A DNA stretch of 64,000 nt, from assembly GCA_947627765.1 (NCBI GenBank), contig CANQXA010000002.1, positions 1-64,000 of the forward strand. Direction: 5' to 3'. Made by a program: the position numbers and the translations under genes. Position 1 is the first letter of the stretch, and each line of letters begins with the position of its first letter. The notes beneath the pieces are model-generated. The model saw nothing but the letters and a program-made list of their open reading frames with translations, ran no database searches and was not told where the DNA came from. The stretch is from an uncultured Clostridia bacterium. GTDB taxonomy: Bacteria > Bacillota > Clostridia > Christensenellales > Borkfalkiaceae. This document shows, in pieces, positions 24,241 through 32,440 of the stretch.

Positions 24241-24269
24241 TTGCAATTTGGCGGGGACCGTGCTATAAT
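24241..24269 (+). promoter_or_regulatory. Sigma-A type promoter
   Basis: TTGCAA (24241-24246), 17-bp spacer, TATAAT (24264-24269), 35 bases before the ATG at 24304. Confidence 0.85.
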
Positions 24270-24303
24270 AGTGGAACGGCTTCGAATGCCTTTCGGGGGA
24301 GAT

Positions 24304-25251
24304 ATGGATTTTACTGCCGAACTCAATGCGATTTTGGACGACATCAGGGAAAAGACGGGCGTAGACGTTTCGCTCTCGCCCTATGAGGAGGAGACCGTCT
24401 TTCCCGTGCGCTTCGGGGGGACGGAGCGGGAGATCCGTCTCAAAGGGAAGGGAGAAGAGGCGGAGCGGCTTGCCCGTCTCGTCGCCTATCTCATCGGCGC
24501 CGCCGAACACGAACCCATTGCCGACCGCAAAGCGGAACTCCGCGCCGTCCTGCTCGGCGAAGGGGGAGGTTGGCGCGCCTTCCGCTTCATGACGAAATAT
24601 AATCTGACCGACGCCCGCTGTTTTGCCGTCGCCGTCGTGCCCGACCGCCATCTCGACGAAGCGCAGTCGCACATCGACCGTTGCGTCTTGGAGAACGATT
24701 TCGTGGTCCGCATGGACGACGGGGGGATCGCCGTCGTTAAGTTCCTCGAAGAGGAGCAGACGCCCTACGAATTCGGCGTATTTTTGGCGCAGTCCCTCTA
24801 CGAAGAGTTGGGCGTCAAGGCGAGCGTGGGCGTGGGCTGTGAGATGAACTCCTTCCACGAGATCGCGGTCTCCTACGGGCAGGCGGTCACCGCACTGCGC
24901 ATGAGCGGCATCTTCCACGGGGAGGGGGAAGTCCATTCCTACCGCGAGTATCTTTTGGTACGGATGCTCGAAGACGTACCCAAGGGCCGTCTCAAAGATT
25001 ATTTGGAACAGTTCCGCATCGAGGGCGCCGAGGAAGTCTTCGGCGACGCGGACATGATCGCCACGGCGGAGACCTTTCTCGAGAGCAGTCTCAACATCTC
25101 GGAGACCAGCCGCACCCTCTTCATGCACAGGAACACCCTCGCCTACCGTCTCGATAAGATCGAGAAGGCGACGGGGCTCAACATCCGAAAGTTTTCGGAC
25201 GCGGTCACCTTCCGCGTCATCACCATACTTTACAAATTGCTACAACCGTAA
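24304..25251 (+). CDS. PucR/CdaR-type helix-turn-helix regulator
   Basis: 315 residues, starting at 24304 because the promoter overlaps the earlier track start. The C-terminal ~60 residues are the PucR-type HTH (ETFLESSLNISETSRTLF, then HRNTLAYRLDKIEKATGL), which binds DNA. The N-terminal ~240 residues form a ligand-sensing region of the kind found in carbohydrate-diacid regulators, but no specific ligand can be inferred. Cytosolic. It is followed 10 bases later by the S41 protease, so the two may form an operon. Confidence 0.87.
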   Translation: MDFTAELNAILDDIREKTGVDVSLSPYEEETVFPVRFGGTEREIRLKGKGEEAERLARLVAYLIGAAEHEPIADRKAELRAVLLGEGGGWRAFRFMTKYNLTDARCFAVAVVPDRHLDEAQSHIDRCVLENDFVVRMDDGGIAVVKFLEEEQTPYEFGVFLAQSLYEELGVKASVGVGCEMNSFHEIAVSYGQAVTALRMSGIFHGEGEVHSYREYLLVRMLEDVPKGRLKDYLEQFRIEGAEEVFGDADMIATAETFLESSLNISETSRTLFMHRNTLAYRLDKIEKATGLNIRKFSDAVTFRVITILYKLLQP

Positions 25252-25261
25252 AGGAGGGACC

Positions 25262-26581
25262 ATGAAACAAAAACAGGAGAATACCGAGGAAAAGACCCGC
25301 GGGACTTTGCCGGAGGGGAGGAAACGGGCGGCGGCTGTGCTCGGTTGCGCCGCGCTCGCCCTCCTCTTTTTCTTCGCGGGATGGTACGGGCGTTGGTTCG
25401 CGCTCGGGGAACGGGCGCGCAGTCTGCTCTGGGCGGTCGATACCGCGGAAAAGAATTACTATTGGGGCGTGACGGAGGACGAGCTTTACAGCCGCCTCTA
25501 CGACGTCTTCGCGCTCGATCCCTATTCCCGTTATTATACGGAAGAGGAATACGCCGAAGTGCTCGCGGCGGGCGAGGGCGAAGAGAACGACTTCGGTATT
25601 TCGGTCAGCAAGATCGAGACGAACGGCAAGATCAGGATCTACAGCGTAACGGGCAATTCCTCCGCCGAGCGGGCGGGCGTCCTCCCCGGGATGTACATCT
25701 ACCGATACGGCGCCGAGGAGGACGAACTTTCGGAGGGAACGGCAGAGGAGCTTGTCTCTTTCGCGTCGTCCGCGCACGAAGGAATGTATCTCGAATGCGG
25801 ATTTTCCCAAGAGGGGACGGACGCCACGCTGTATTTCGTCCAAAGCGCTCCCTATCTCGTTTCGGAATGCCTCTACCGCGACAGCGGCGAAGGGGTGCGC
25901 TACGACGTACAGACGAAGACCTTCCGCAGTTCCCCCGCGGGAGCCCTCCCCTCGCTGCCGGGGGAGTACGGGTATCTTCGGCTCGGGCGGTTCTACGGCC
26001 ATGCGGCGGAGGAGACGGCGGCTTGTCTTGCCCGCATGAAGGAGCGGGGCAGGACAAACCTCATCCTCGATCTCCGCGGAAACGGCGGCGGATACATGAG
26101 CGTCTTGCGCGCGGTCGCCGCCTATTTTCTCAGGGACGCCGAGGAGAAGCGCCCCGTCGTGGCGGAAGTGCGGTATAAGAGCGGGAAGAGGGAGGTCTAC
26201 CGCGCCCCTTCAAACCGCTTTTCGGAGTACTTTTCGCCCGACGCGCGCATCGTGATCCTCGCGGACGAGAACACCGCCTCCGCCTCCGAGTGTCTCATCG
26301 GCGCGCTCGTCTCGTACGGGACCGTCGGCTACGAAGACATCTTCCTCCGCGCGCAGAACGGCGCCGCCAAGACGTACGGGAAGGGCATCATGCAGTCCCA
26401 CTATTCCGACGCAAACGGCAACGTTCTGAAACTGACCTCGGCGGGCGTCTATTGGCCCAACGGGACGACCATCCACGGCAAGGGCGTGACGGCGGAGGAC
26501 GGCGCGGTAGCGATCGAGGCGCCTGTCCTTCCTTCGGAGCAGGACGAAATGCTCGAGCGCGCGATCGCCATGCTCGCTTAG
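25262..26581 (+). CDS. S41 family C-terminal processing protease (CtpA-like)
   Basis: 439 residues. A short cytosolic N terminus is followed by one membrane helix (about residues 22-43, AAVLGCAALALLFFFAGWYG), leaving the body outside the cell. A PDZ-like domain follows (ISVSKIETNGKIRIYSV, AERAGVLPGMYIY). The catalytic domain has LILDLRGNGGG near residue 265, the nucleophile Ser in ENTASASE near residue 341, and the general-base Lys in AKTYGKGIMQS near residue 372, so both catalytic residues are present. Likely role: cleavage of extracytoplasmic protein tails, possibly in envelope or sporulation signalling. AAAGGAGGGACC precedes the ATG. Confidence 0.93.
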   Translation: MKQKQENTEEKTRGTLPEGRKRAAAVLGCAALALLFFFAGWYGRWFALGERARSLLWAVDTAEKNYYWGVTEDELYSRLYDVFALDPYSRYYTEEEYAEVLAAGEGEENDFGISVSKIETNGKIRIYSVTGNSSAERAGVLPGMYIYRYGAEEDELSEGTAEELVSFASSAHEGMYLECGFSQEGTDATLYFVQSAPYLVSECLYRDSGEGVRYDVQTKTFRSSPAGALPSLPGEYGYLRLGRFYGHAAEETAACLARMKERGRTNLILDLRGNGGGYMSVLRAVAAYFLRDAEEKRPVVAEVRYKSGKREVYRAPSNRFSEYFSPDARIVILADENTASASECLIGALVSYGTVGYEDIFLRAQNGAAKTYGKGIMQSHYSDANGNVLKLTSAGVYWPNGTTIHGKGVTAEDGAVAIEAPVLPSEQDEMLERAIAMLA

Positions 26582-26823
26582 CCGAGACGGGCGAGATATT
26601 CTTCCAATATGGTTCGCGGGCCGACCTCTTTTTGGGGTCGGCTCTCTTCTTTTTCCGCCTGTTCCGACGGCTTACTTTCGGGCATGGTACCGCCGTTTTG
26701 CGTGAAAGCCGCGATGAGGTCGCGGTTTTCCCTGTAAAATGCGAGGAAGGAGGAGAGGCGCTCTTTGAGCGTCGGATCCTCGGAGATAAAGAAGAGAACG
26801 AAGAGCAAGAGATAAGATTCCAT
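26578..26823 (-). CDS. Small hypothetical protein with one hydrophobic segment
   Basis: 81 residues from the ATG at 26823 (MESYLLLFVLFFISEDPTLKERL). The hydrophobic N terminus is followed by an amphipathic helix and a charged tail (EQAEKEESRPQKE). The start is uncertain: GGAGGTG lies about 18 bases upstream, rather far, and a GTG at 26844 is also in frame. Its stop overlaps the end of the convergent S41 gene by four bases. No family recognised. Confidence 0.55.
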   Translation of the reverse strand: MESYLLLFVLFFISEDPTLKERLSSFLAFYRENRDLIAAFTQNGGTMPESKPSEQAEKEESRPQKEVGPRTILEEYLARLG

Positions 26824-26885
26824 GCCGCATTGTATGAAGATCACCTCCGTTTTGTGCGCGGCATACAATGGGAACGGAGGTGACT

Positions 26886-27161
26886 ATGGACGATTTTGCG
26901 AGCTTTGTTCCTTCGGGCAAGAAGGACGGCGCAGAGGACGAAGAATGGATGCGGGAAGCGGAGAAACTGCTCGCTTCCTGCAAGGGAAAGAGCGAGCGGG
27001 AGCTCCTCGGGGAGATCTATGCGCGCGCCGTCGAAGGAAGACGGGCGGGCACCCTCACCGACGAGCAGATCGACCTCTTTTGCAGCCGTATCGCGCCCCT
27101 TCTCGACGGCGGCAAGCGGAAGCGGCTGAAAAAGATCGCGGAGGAGCTCAAAAAGCTGTAA
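26886..27161 (+). CDS. Small hypothetical helical protein
   Basis: 91 residues; ATG at 26886 chosen because GGAGGTGACT precedes it. Predicted all-helical and charged (EEWMREAEKLLASCKGKSEREL, TLTDEQIDLFCSRIAPLLDGGKRKRLKKIAEEL), with no membrane segment. It is transcribed divergently from the 81-aa gene, and both ribosome sites lie in an interlocked pair of inverted repeats. No family recognised. Confidence 0.6.
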   Translation: MDDFASFVPSGKKDGAEDEEWMREAEKLLASCKGKSERELLGEIYARAVEGRRAGTLTDEQIDLFCSRIAPLLDGGKRKRLKKIAEELKKL

Positions 27162-27173
27162 CCCGAAGACGGC

Positions 27174-28289
27174 TCAGAGGGACGCGACCGCGCGGTAGAG
27201 CGCTTGCAGTTCCCGCCGTCCTTGATAGGCGGCGAAGGAGGCGCGCACGAGCCCGCCCGGGAAGGTCCCCAGCGCGCGGTGGACGAGCGGCGCACAGTGC
27301 AGTCCCCCGCGGACGGCGATGTCGAACCGCTCCGAGAGGATGGCGGCGAGCTCCTCCGAGGGATATTTGTCGTGCGAGAAGGAGACGATCCCGCAGGGAT
27401 TGGGACGGAAGCGGCAGGTCACCCCGCCGATGGAGCCGAGCAGTTCCAAGGCGGACGCGGTGAGGGAGACCAAACGCTTGCCGTCTTCCTTCCCCTGCGC
27501 CTTCACGAGGAGGGCGCCCTCGAAGAGCGAGCAGATCGCGGGATAGGAGAGGGTGCCCGCCTCCAAACGGTCGGGATAGAACGCGGGCATATCGGGATCG
27601 AAACTTTCACTGCCCGTTCCGCCGAAGAGGATGGGATCGGGCGAAAACCGTTCGGAAAAGAGGAGGGCGCCCGCGCCTTGGATGGCGTGCAACCCCTTAT
27701 GCCCGGCGAGGGCGAGCGCGTCGAGCCCCTGCCCTTTGAGGGAGAGCGGAACGTGCCCCGCGCCCTGTGCGCCGTCCGCGACGAGGAAGACGTTTTGGGG
27801 GATCGCACGGCGGATCGCGGCGAGATCGGGCGTCTGTCCCGTTACGTTGGAGGCGGCGGTCACGGCGACCAATTTGGTCTCTGGGAGCACATACGAGGCT
27901 ACCATGTCCGCGGTCAGCCTTCCGTTTTCATCGAGCGGAACGACGTCGTAACGCACGTTTTTCGTCTTTTTGAGGTACTCCATGGGGCGGAGGACGGAGT
28001 TATGTTCGAGGCAGGTGATCACCGCGTGGTCGCCCTCTTTGAGGACGCCGAGCAGTGCGTAGTTGAGGGCTTCGGTACAGCTACGCGTAAAGACGACGCG
28101 CTCGTAGCCGTAGCCGCCGAAGAGTTCGGAGAGAAGGTTGCGGCAGGCGAAGACCCGTTCGCTTTGGGCGACGGAGAGGCGGTGTCCGCTCCTCCCGGGA
28201 TTGGCGCACGCCTTCATGGAAGCGAGCACCGCGCTCTGTACGGTCGCAGGTTTGAAGCCTTCCGTCGCGGCGTTATCGAGATAGATCAT
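27174..28289 (-). CDS. Cysteine desulfurase family protein (class V aminotransferase)
   Basis: 371 residues from the ATG at 28289 (MIYLDNAAT), which has GGAGGTGCAACT upstream on the minus strand. A PLP enzyme that releases sulfur (or selenium) from cysteine. Landmarks: YLDNAATEGFKP at the N terminus, FTRSCTEALNYAL near residue 67, LEHNSVLRP near residue 95, VADGAQGAGHVP near residue 172, and the Schiff-base Lys in LAGHKGLHAIQGAG near residue 200. It belongs to the SufS/CsdA-like branch rather than NifS with a long Cys loop. The divergent DUF3343 gene fits a sulfur/selenium relay. Confidence 0.92.
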   Translation of the reverse strand: MIYLDNAATEGFKPATVQSAVLASMKACANPGRSGHRLSVAQSERVFACRNLLSELFGGYGYERVVFTRSCTEALNYALLGVLKEGDHAVITCLEHNSVLRPMEYLKKTKNVRYDVVPLDENGRLTADMVASYVLPETKLVAVTAASNVTGQTPDLAAIRRAIPQNVFLVADGAQGAGHVPLSLKGQGLDALALAGHKGLHAIQGAGALLFSERFSPDPILFGGTGSESFDPDMPAFYPDRLEAGTLSYPAICSLFEGALLVKAQGKEDGKRLVSLTASALELLGSIGGVTCRFRPNPCGIVSFSHDKYPSEELAAILSERFDIAVRGGLHCAPLVHRALGTFPGGLVRASFAAYQGRRELQALYRAVASL

Positions 28290-28336
28290 AGTTGCACCTC
28301 CCACGATGTGACAAAGTATTATACGAAGGCAGGGTA

Positions 28337-28585
28337 ATGTTCATGACCATTCTTGCGGTATTTCGTTCCCGCGCGCAGACGCTCGGCTATCTCACCGAGC
28401 TGAGGGCGGCGGGGATCCCGGCGCAGGCGGTCTCCACCCCGAAGGAGGCGGGAGTCGGTTGCGGGATCTCGGCAAAATTCGAAGAGACCTTTTTCGAACG
28501 GGCGAAGCGCGTTTTGGCGAAGCGCGCCTATTCGGCATTCGCGGGATTTCTCCGCGTGCGCGGCGGAAGATACGAGCGGGCATAA
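28337..28585 (+). CDS. DUF3343 family protein (putative Se/S carrier-like)
   Basis: 82 residues from the ATG at 28337; a second ATG at 28343 is also possible. The fold is the small ferredoxin-like type (ILAVFRSRAQTLGYLTELRAAGIPAQAVSTP), with the conserved VGCGISAKF motif carrying the single Cys, followed by a basic C terminus. Family members are found near cysteine desulfurases and selenium genes, and here a desulfurase is divergently transcribed 47 bases away. Function as a carrier is inference. Confidence 0.82.
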   Translation: MFMTILAVFRSRAQTLGYLTELRAAGIPAQAVSTPKEAGVGCGISAKFEETFFERAKRVLAKRAYSAFAGFLRVRGGRYERA

Positions 28586-28589
28586 ACGG

Positions 28590-28618
28590 TTGCAATTTTG
28601 CGGAAAGTGTGCTATCAT
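28590..28618 (+). promoter_or_regulatory. Sigma-A type promoter
   Basis: TTGCAA (28590-28595), 17-bp spacer, TATCAT (28613-28618), close before nth. Confidence 0.7.
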
Positions 28619-28624
28619 AGGGGC

Positions 28625-29254
28625 ATGACCGATCATGACCCCATTCTTAAAGAGCTGAGCGCGCTCTATCCCGACGCCAAGCCCGCCCTGCATTTTCATA
28701 GCCCCTACGAACTGCTCGTCGCCGTCATCCTCTCTGCGCAGTGTACGGACGAGCGGGTCAACCGTGTGACCGAAGTCCTCTTCGCGAAGTACAATACGCC
28801 CGCGGCGATGGTCACGCTCTCCCAAGAGGAATTGGAGGCGTATATCTATTCGTGCGGGTTTTATCATACCAAGGCGGCGCATATCCTCTCCGCTTCGAGG
28901 GATATTCTCGAAAAGTTCGGCGGCGAAGTCCCTTCCGACCCCGAAAGTCTCCGCGCGCTCGCAGGCGTCGGGAGAAAGACGGCGAACGTCGTCTACTCGG
29001 TCGCGTTCGGCGGGGACGCCATTGCGGTGGATACCCACGTCTTCCGCGTGAGCAACCGCCTCGGTCTCGCCGAGGGGAAGACGCCCGAAGCCGTCGAAGA
29101 GGGGCTGATGCAAGCAATCCCCAAGGAGATGTGGTCGAAGGCGCACCATCTCCTCATTTGGCACGGCAGGAAAGTCTGCCATTCCCAAAGACCGGAGTGC
29201 AATCGCTGTACGCTCTCCCCCTATTGTAAATTTTACGGGGGCGGCGGGGTATAA
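28625..29254 (+). CDS. nth: Endonuclease III
   Basis: 209 residues from the ATG at 28625. A base-excision-repair glycosylase/AP lyase for oxidised pyrimidines. The helix-hairpin-helix is LRALAGVGRKTANVVYSVAFG near residue 110, with catalytic Lys in GRKT; the catalytic Asp is in AVDTHVFRV near residue 136. The C-terminal [4Fe-4S] loop is CHSQRPECNRCTLSPYC (C-x6-C-x2-C-x5-C). The ATG lies only 7 bases after the predicted -10 box, so the mRNA may be nearly leaderless. Confidence 0.96.
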   Translation: MTDHDPILKELSALYPDAKPALHFHSPYELLVAVILSAQCTDERVNRVTEVLFAKYNTPAAMVTLSQEELEAYIYSCGFYHTKAAHILSASRDILEKFGGEVPSDPESLRALAGVGRKTANVVYSVAFGGDAIAVDTHVFRVSNRLGLAEGKTPEAVEEGLMQAIPKEMWSKAHHLLIWHGRKVCHSQRPECNRCTLSPYCKFYGGGGV

Positions 29255-29294
29255 GATCTTCCTCCTTCGGCAAAAACCGTAGAAGGAGGTAAGT

Positions 29295-29489
29295 ATGACC
29301 AATCTTACGGCGAAGGACTTAGACGTCCTCACTCACATTCTCACGGGAGAAGAGATGGCTTGCAAGAAGGCGCGCGTGTATGCGAACACGCTCACCGATC
29401 CGGCGCTTGCGGCTACCATGTCCGAGATTGCAAGCCAGCACGAACAGCGGTTCCGCGCGCTCTTCGCGGTTTTGGGAGGGAAGGAATGA
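29295..29489 (+). CDS. Small protein upstream of CotF-like coat protein
   Basis: 64 residues, predicted as two helices (AKDLDVLTHILTGEEMACKKARVYA, LAATMSEIASQHEQRFRALFAVL), a ferritin-like half fold similar in style to small coat proteins. AGAAGGAGGTAAGT precedes the ATG. Its stop overlaps the next start by four bases, so it is co-translated with the coat protein and likely functions with it. One copy of the dispersed CGGACATGGTA motif lies within it. Confidence 0.7.
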   Translation: MTNLTAKDLDVLTHILTGEEMACKKARVYANTLTDPALAATMSEIASQHEQRFRALFAVLGGKE

Positions 29490-29779
29490 AGCAGTCGAAG
29501 CGAGACATCACCCTTTCCGAAAAGGACGCGCTCCAAGATCTTTTGGATCAGGAGAAGCTGCTCATGAACTACTACTGCGCCGCGCTCACGGAGGGCAGTA
29601 CCCGTCCCTTCCGCAAGACGGTCCTCAAAAATTACGGCGCGCACGCGGAGACGCAGTTCCTCGTCTTCGAAGAGATGCTCGCCCGCGGCTACTACACCGT
29701 CCAGCCCGCGGCGAAGATGATGATCGACCAGCAGACGGAGAATTTCTCCAAGATCGAAAAACAGATCGCGGCGGTCTGA
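29486..29779 (+). CDS. CotF-like spore coat protein
   Basis: 97 residues from the ATG at 29486, which overlaps the preceding stop. The helical pattern (LQDLLDQEKLLMNYYCAAL, then HAETQFLVFEEMLARGYYTV) is that of the Coat_F family, ferritin-like proteins in spore coats of Bacillota. In several clostridia paired small coat genes of this kind are expressed late in the mother cell. It lies with a short upstream partner, and a new promoter begins just after the stop. Confidence 0.82.
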   Translation: MKQSKRDITLSEKDALQDLLDQEKLLMNYYCAALTEGSTRPFRKTVLKNYGAHAETQFLVFEEMLARGYYTVQPAAKMMIDQQTENFSKIEKQIAAV

Positions 29780-29783
29780 TCGC

Positions 29784-29812
29784 TTGACAAGTTGCGAAAA
29801 ATGCGGTATACT
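29784..29812 (+). promoter_or_regulatory. Sigma-A type promoter
   Basis: TTGACA (29784-29789), 17-bp spacer, TATACT (29807-29812), upstream of a 48-codon ORF with AAAAAGGAG. Confidence 0.85.
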
Positions 29813-29832
29813 TTGAGAAAAAGGAGATCGTC

Positions 29833-29979
29833 ATGACCGATTCGGAAAACAAGAAAATTCGGGCGGAGCGCGTAGACCAAAACGCCGAAAAGCGCGAGAG
29901 CGAAGATAAGCGCCGCGAGCGGGAGATCATCGCGGAGATGTCGGGCAACGCTCCCGAGCCCGAAAAACACGAGGAATAA
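29833..29979 (+). CDS. Small highly charged protein (48 aa)
   Basis: Too short for the track. MTDSENKKIRAERVDQNAEK..., almost entirely Lys, Arg, Glu and Asp, predicted as one long helix. A consensus promoter and AAAAAGGAG precede the ATG at the right distance, which makes it a convincing gene. Function unknown; small basic/acidic proteins of this type can be spore-associated, but there is no direct evidence. Confidence 0.7.
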   Translation: MTDSENKKIRAERVDQNAEKRESEDKRREREIIAEMSGNAPEPEKHEE

Positions 29980-30020
29980 AAAGGTCTGATCCCGCGCATC
30001 CTGTTTTCGGGAGGCGTGCC

Positions 30021-30125
30021 ATGTCGAAGAAAAAGAAGTATGCGCATAATCCGCACTATTGTATGATCCGTCCCGACGCCCAAGACGCGGACGGGGAGGA
30101 CATCGTATCGACGGGTCAGTCGTAA
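30021..30125 (+). CDS. Possible micro-protein (34 aa)
   Basis: MSKKKKYAHNPHYCMIRPDA..., ATG at 30021 with GGGAGGCGTGCC just before it. A basic start and an acidic end, one Cys and two His. No family recognised. A terminator starts right after the stop, which supports a real transcript end. Confidence 0.5.
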   Translation: MSKKKKYAHNPHYCMIRPDAQDADGEDIVSTGQS

Positions 30126-30132
30126 TCCTGAC

Positions 30133-30168
30133 AAAAAAAAGCGCTCCGGGGCTTGCCTCGGGGCGTTT
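30133..30168 (+). terminator. Intrinsic terminator
   Basis: GCGCTCCGGGG-cttg-CCTCGGGGCG stem (two G-U pairs) followed by TTTTG; the A-run on the left also allows termination in reverse. Confidence 0.65.
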
Positions 30169-30213
30169 TGCGCGCTTGCGGTCAAAAAATGCGGCGGATT
30201 CATAGGATGAGGC

Positions 30214-30882
30214 ATGGAATACAGCGTCACCGTCCGCGATCTCTACGACCTCTCCTACACGCGCGCCGTCTTTTTGGGCGGACTGCGCTATCCGTGGGAG
30301 GCGCTCGGGTGCATCGTTCCCTTTTTGGAGACGATCATGCCGGGGCTCGGCGAGGAATTTCTATGCCTTGCGAACGGGGTATACGTCCACCGCACGGCGT
30401 GCGTGTCCCCGTCGGCGGGGCTCTGTCCGCCCTGCGTGATCGGCGCGGGAACGGCGGTACGGCAGGGCGCACTGTTGCGCGGCGGCGTCTTGGCGGGGGA
30501 GGGATGCGTGATCGGCAACTCCTCCGAGCTCAAAAACTGTATCCTGTTCGACGGCGTGCAGGTTCCCCACTTCAATTACGTCGGCGACTCCATTTTGGGC
30601 AGAAAAGCGCACATGGGGGCGGGAAGCGTGATCTCCAATCTCAAATCGGACGGCTCGCCCGTAACGGTCTGCCGCCGCGGGGAACGGATCCCGACGGGGC
30701 GCAGAAAGTGCGGCGCCTTTTTGGGGGACTTTGCGGAGGTGGGATGTAACGCCGTCCTCTGCCCGGGTACGGTCGTGGGAAAGCGGTCGGTCGTCTATCC
30801 TCTCCTCATGCTGCGGGGCGTATACCCCGCGGACTGCGTGATCAAGCCCTCGGGCATTGTGCCGCGGAGACGTACCCCGTAA
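30214..30882 (+). CDS. Left-handed beta-helix protein, GlmU C-terminal-like
   Basis: 222 residues. After an N-terminal segment of about 60 residues the protein shows hexapeptide repeats (CVIGAGTAVRQGALLRGGVLAGEGCVIG) and a second block (VGDSILGRKAHMGAGSVISNL, GCNAVLCPGTVVGKRSVVYP), the trimeric left-handed beta-helix fold of the N-acetyltransferase domain of GlmU and its relatives. No uridylyltransferase domain is present, so it is a stand-alone helix protein, perhaps a sugar-nucleotide acyltransferase-like enzyme. Substrate unknown. Confidence 0.8.
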   Translation: MEYSVTVRDLYDLSYTRAVFLGGLRYPWEALGCIVPFLETIMPGLGEEFLCLANGVYVHRTACVSPSAGLCPPCVIGAGTAVRQGALLRGGVLAGEGCVIGNSSELKNCILFDGVQVPHFNYVGDSILGRKAHMGAGSVISNLKSDGSPVTVCRRGERIPTGRRKCGAFLGDFAEVGCNAVLCPGTVVGKRSVVYPLLMLRGVYPADCVIKPSGIVPRRRTP

Positions 30883-30900
30883 AGGGAAAGCGGTAGGGAA

Positions 30901-30940
30901 AAAAGCGCCGCCGAAGGCAAGCCTTCGGCGGCGAATTCAC
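30901..30940. terminator. Bidirectional intrinsic terminator
   Basis: Perfect 13-bp stem CGCCGCCGAAGGC/GCCTTCGGCGGCG with AA loop, between convergent genes. Confidence 0.8.
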
Positions 30941-30955
30941 GGCAGGATCATTTTC

Positions 30956-31192
30956 TCACTCGTCGTCCAAACGCGAAAAGCTCTCCGCGCCGAAAAATTC
31001 GCACAGGGAGATATGCAGACCGTCGCAGAGCGCCTTCAAGGTAACGACGCCCGGATTCCTGCTCTTTCCGTACAGGATATTTTTGATGGTAGACGGCGGG
31101 ACCGCGCATTCGATGGCGAGCGCGTGGACCGACATCTTCCTCTCTCCGAGGAGTTGCATCAGCCGATCTCTCACGGCTTCATAGACGTCCAT
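30956..31192 (-). CDS. XRE-family transcriptional regulator
   Basis: 78 residues: a single Cro/C1 helix-turn-helix (RLMQLLGERKMSVHALAIECAVPPSTIKNILYGKS) and almost nothing else, ending in FFGAESFSRLDDE. It starts 9 bases after the ychF stop in the same direction and may be co-transcribed with it. Target genes are not evident. Confidence 0.88.
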   Translation of the reverse strand: MDVYEAVRDRLMQLLGERKMSVHALAIECAVPPSTIKNILYGKSRNPGVVTLKALCDGLHISLCEFFGAESFSRLDDE

Positions 31193-31200
31193 ATGATACG

Positions 31201-32301
31201 TTATACGTTAAAGCGGAAGAGGACGACGTCGCCGTCCCGCATCACATAGTCCTTCCCCTCCGAGCGGACCTTACCCTTTTCGCGCGCGCCCGTCAGCCCG
31301 CCGCATTCGAGCAGCGTTTCGTAGTCCACGACTTCCGCGCGGATAAATCCCTTTTCGAAGTCGGAATGGATCTTTCCCGCGGCTTGGGGCGCCTTCGTCC
31401 CCTTGACGATGGTCCACGCGCGGGTCTCCTTCTCGCCCGCGGTGAGGAAGGAAATGAGCCCCAAAAGGGCGTAGGACGCCTTGATGAGCTGGTCGAGCCC
31501 GCTCTCTTTCAGCCCGAATTCTTCGAGGAAGACGGCGCGGTCCTCCTCGGAGAGTTCGGAGAGTTCCGCCTCCGTCTTCGCGCAGACGACAATGGTCTCC
31601 GCGTGATGGGAATTTGCGTAATTTTTGACGGCAACGACCAAGGGAAGCGCGTCTTCCGAGGTACCCATGTCCGCCTCCGAGATGTTGGCGCAGTAAATAA
31701 CGGGTTTTCTCGAGAGCAAAAACAGGTTGTCGAGGAAGGGCAGTTCCTCCTCCGTAGCTTCGAAGGTAGAGGCGGGATTTTCCTCGCTGAGATGGCGGGA
31801 AAGGCGCTCGAGAAGGGCGTATTCGGCGGCGGCAACTTTGTCGGTGCCGCCCCGCGCGGCGTTGCGGATGCGGTCCTGCCGCTTTTCGATCGCTTCGAGA
31901 TCGGCGAGGATCAGCTCAAGGTTGATGGTCTGGATGTCCCGCACGGGATCGACGGTGCTTTCGACATGGGTGACGTTTTCATCCTCGAAACAGCGGACAA
32001 CGTGCACGATCGCGTCCACCTCGCGGATGTGCGAGAGGAATTTATTGCCGAGCCCCTCGCCGCGGCTCGCACCCTTCACGAGCCCTGCGATGTCCACGAA
32101 TTCGACGACGGCGGGCGTCACCTTTTTGCTCGAATAGAGGGCGGCGAGACGGTCGAGCCGTTCGTCGGGCACGGCGACCACGCCGACGTTGGGCTCAATG
32201 GTGCAGAAGGGATAATTTGCCGCCTCGGCACCGGCGCGGGTAATGGCGTTGAACAGGGTGGATTTGCCGACATTGGGCAGACCCACAACTCCTAATTTCA
32301 T
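31201..32301 (-). CDS. ychF: Ribosome-binding ATPase YchF (Obg-like)
   Basis: 366 residues from the ATG at 32301, the usual YchF length; the track start at 32442 is upstream of AGGAGGATCCGTC. Cytosolic P-loop NTPase that prefers ATP and binds ribosomes. G1 [15 protein letters not shown] at residues 6-20, G2 [11 protein letters not shown] near residue 31, G3 [16 protein letters not shown] near residue 68, then a coiled-coil insertion, the NISE motif in [10 protein letters not shown] near residue 205, and a C-terminal TGS domain ending [18 protein letters not shown]. Confidence 0.96.
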   Translation of the reverse strand: MKLGVVGLPNVGKSTLFNAITRAGAEAANYPFCTIEPNVGVVAVPDERLDRLAALYSSKKVTPAVVEFVDIAGLVKGASRGEGLGNKFLSHIREVDAIVHVVRCFEDENVTHVESTVDPVRDIQTINLELILADLEAIEKRQDRIRNAARGGTDKVAAAEYALLERLSRHLSEENPASTFEATEEELPFLDNLFLLSRKPVIYCANISEADMGTSEDALPLVVAVKNYANSHHAETIVVCAKTEAELSELSEEDRAVFLEEFGLKESGLDQLIKASYALLGLISFLTAGEKETRAWTIVKGTKAPQAAGKIHSDFEKGFIRAEVVDYETLLECGGLTGAREKGKVRSEGKDYVMRDGDVVLFRFNV

Positions 32302-32384
32302 GACGGATCCTCCTCGGACGTACGCGGCGTCGCCGCGTCTTTCTCTATTATATAACTTTTTTTGCCAAACATCAAGCCTTTCGG

Positions 32385-32413
32385 TTGCCTGTTTTCGGGA
32401 ATTGTGGTAGAAT
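32385..32413 (+). promoter_or_regulatory. Sigma-A type promoter
   Basis: TTGCCT (32385-32390), 17-bp spacer, TAGAAT (32408-32413), 28 bases before argS. No T-box leader is present. Confidence 0.75.
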
Positions 32414-32440
32414 ACTTTCGAAATCCCAAAGGAGCACGCC

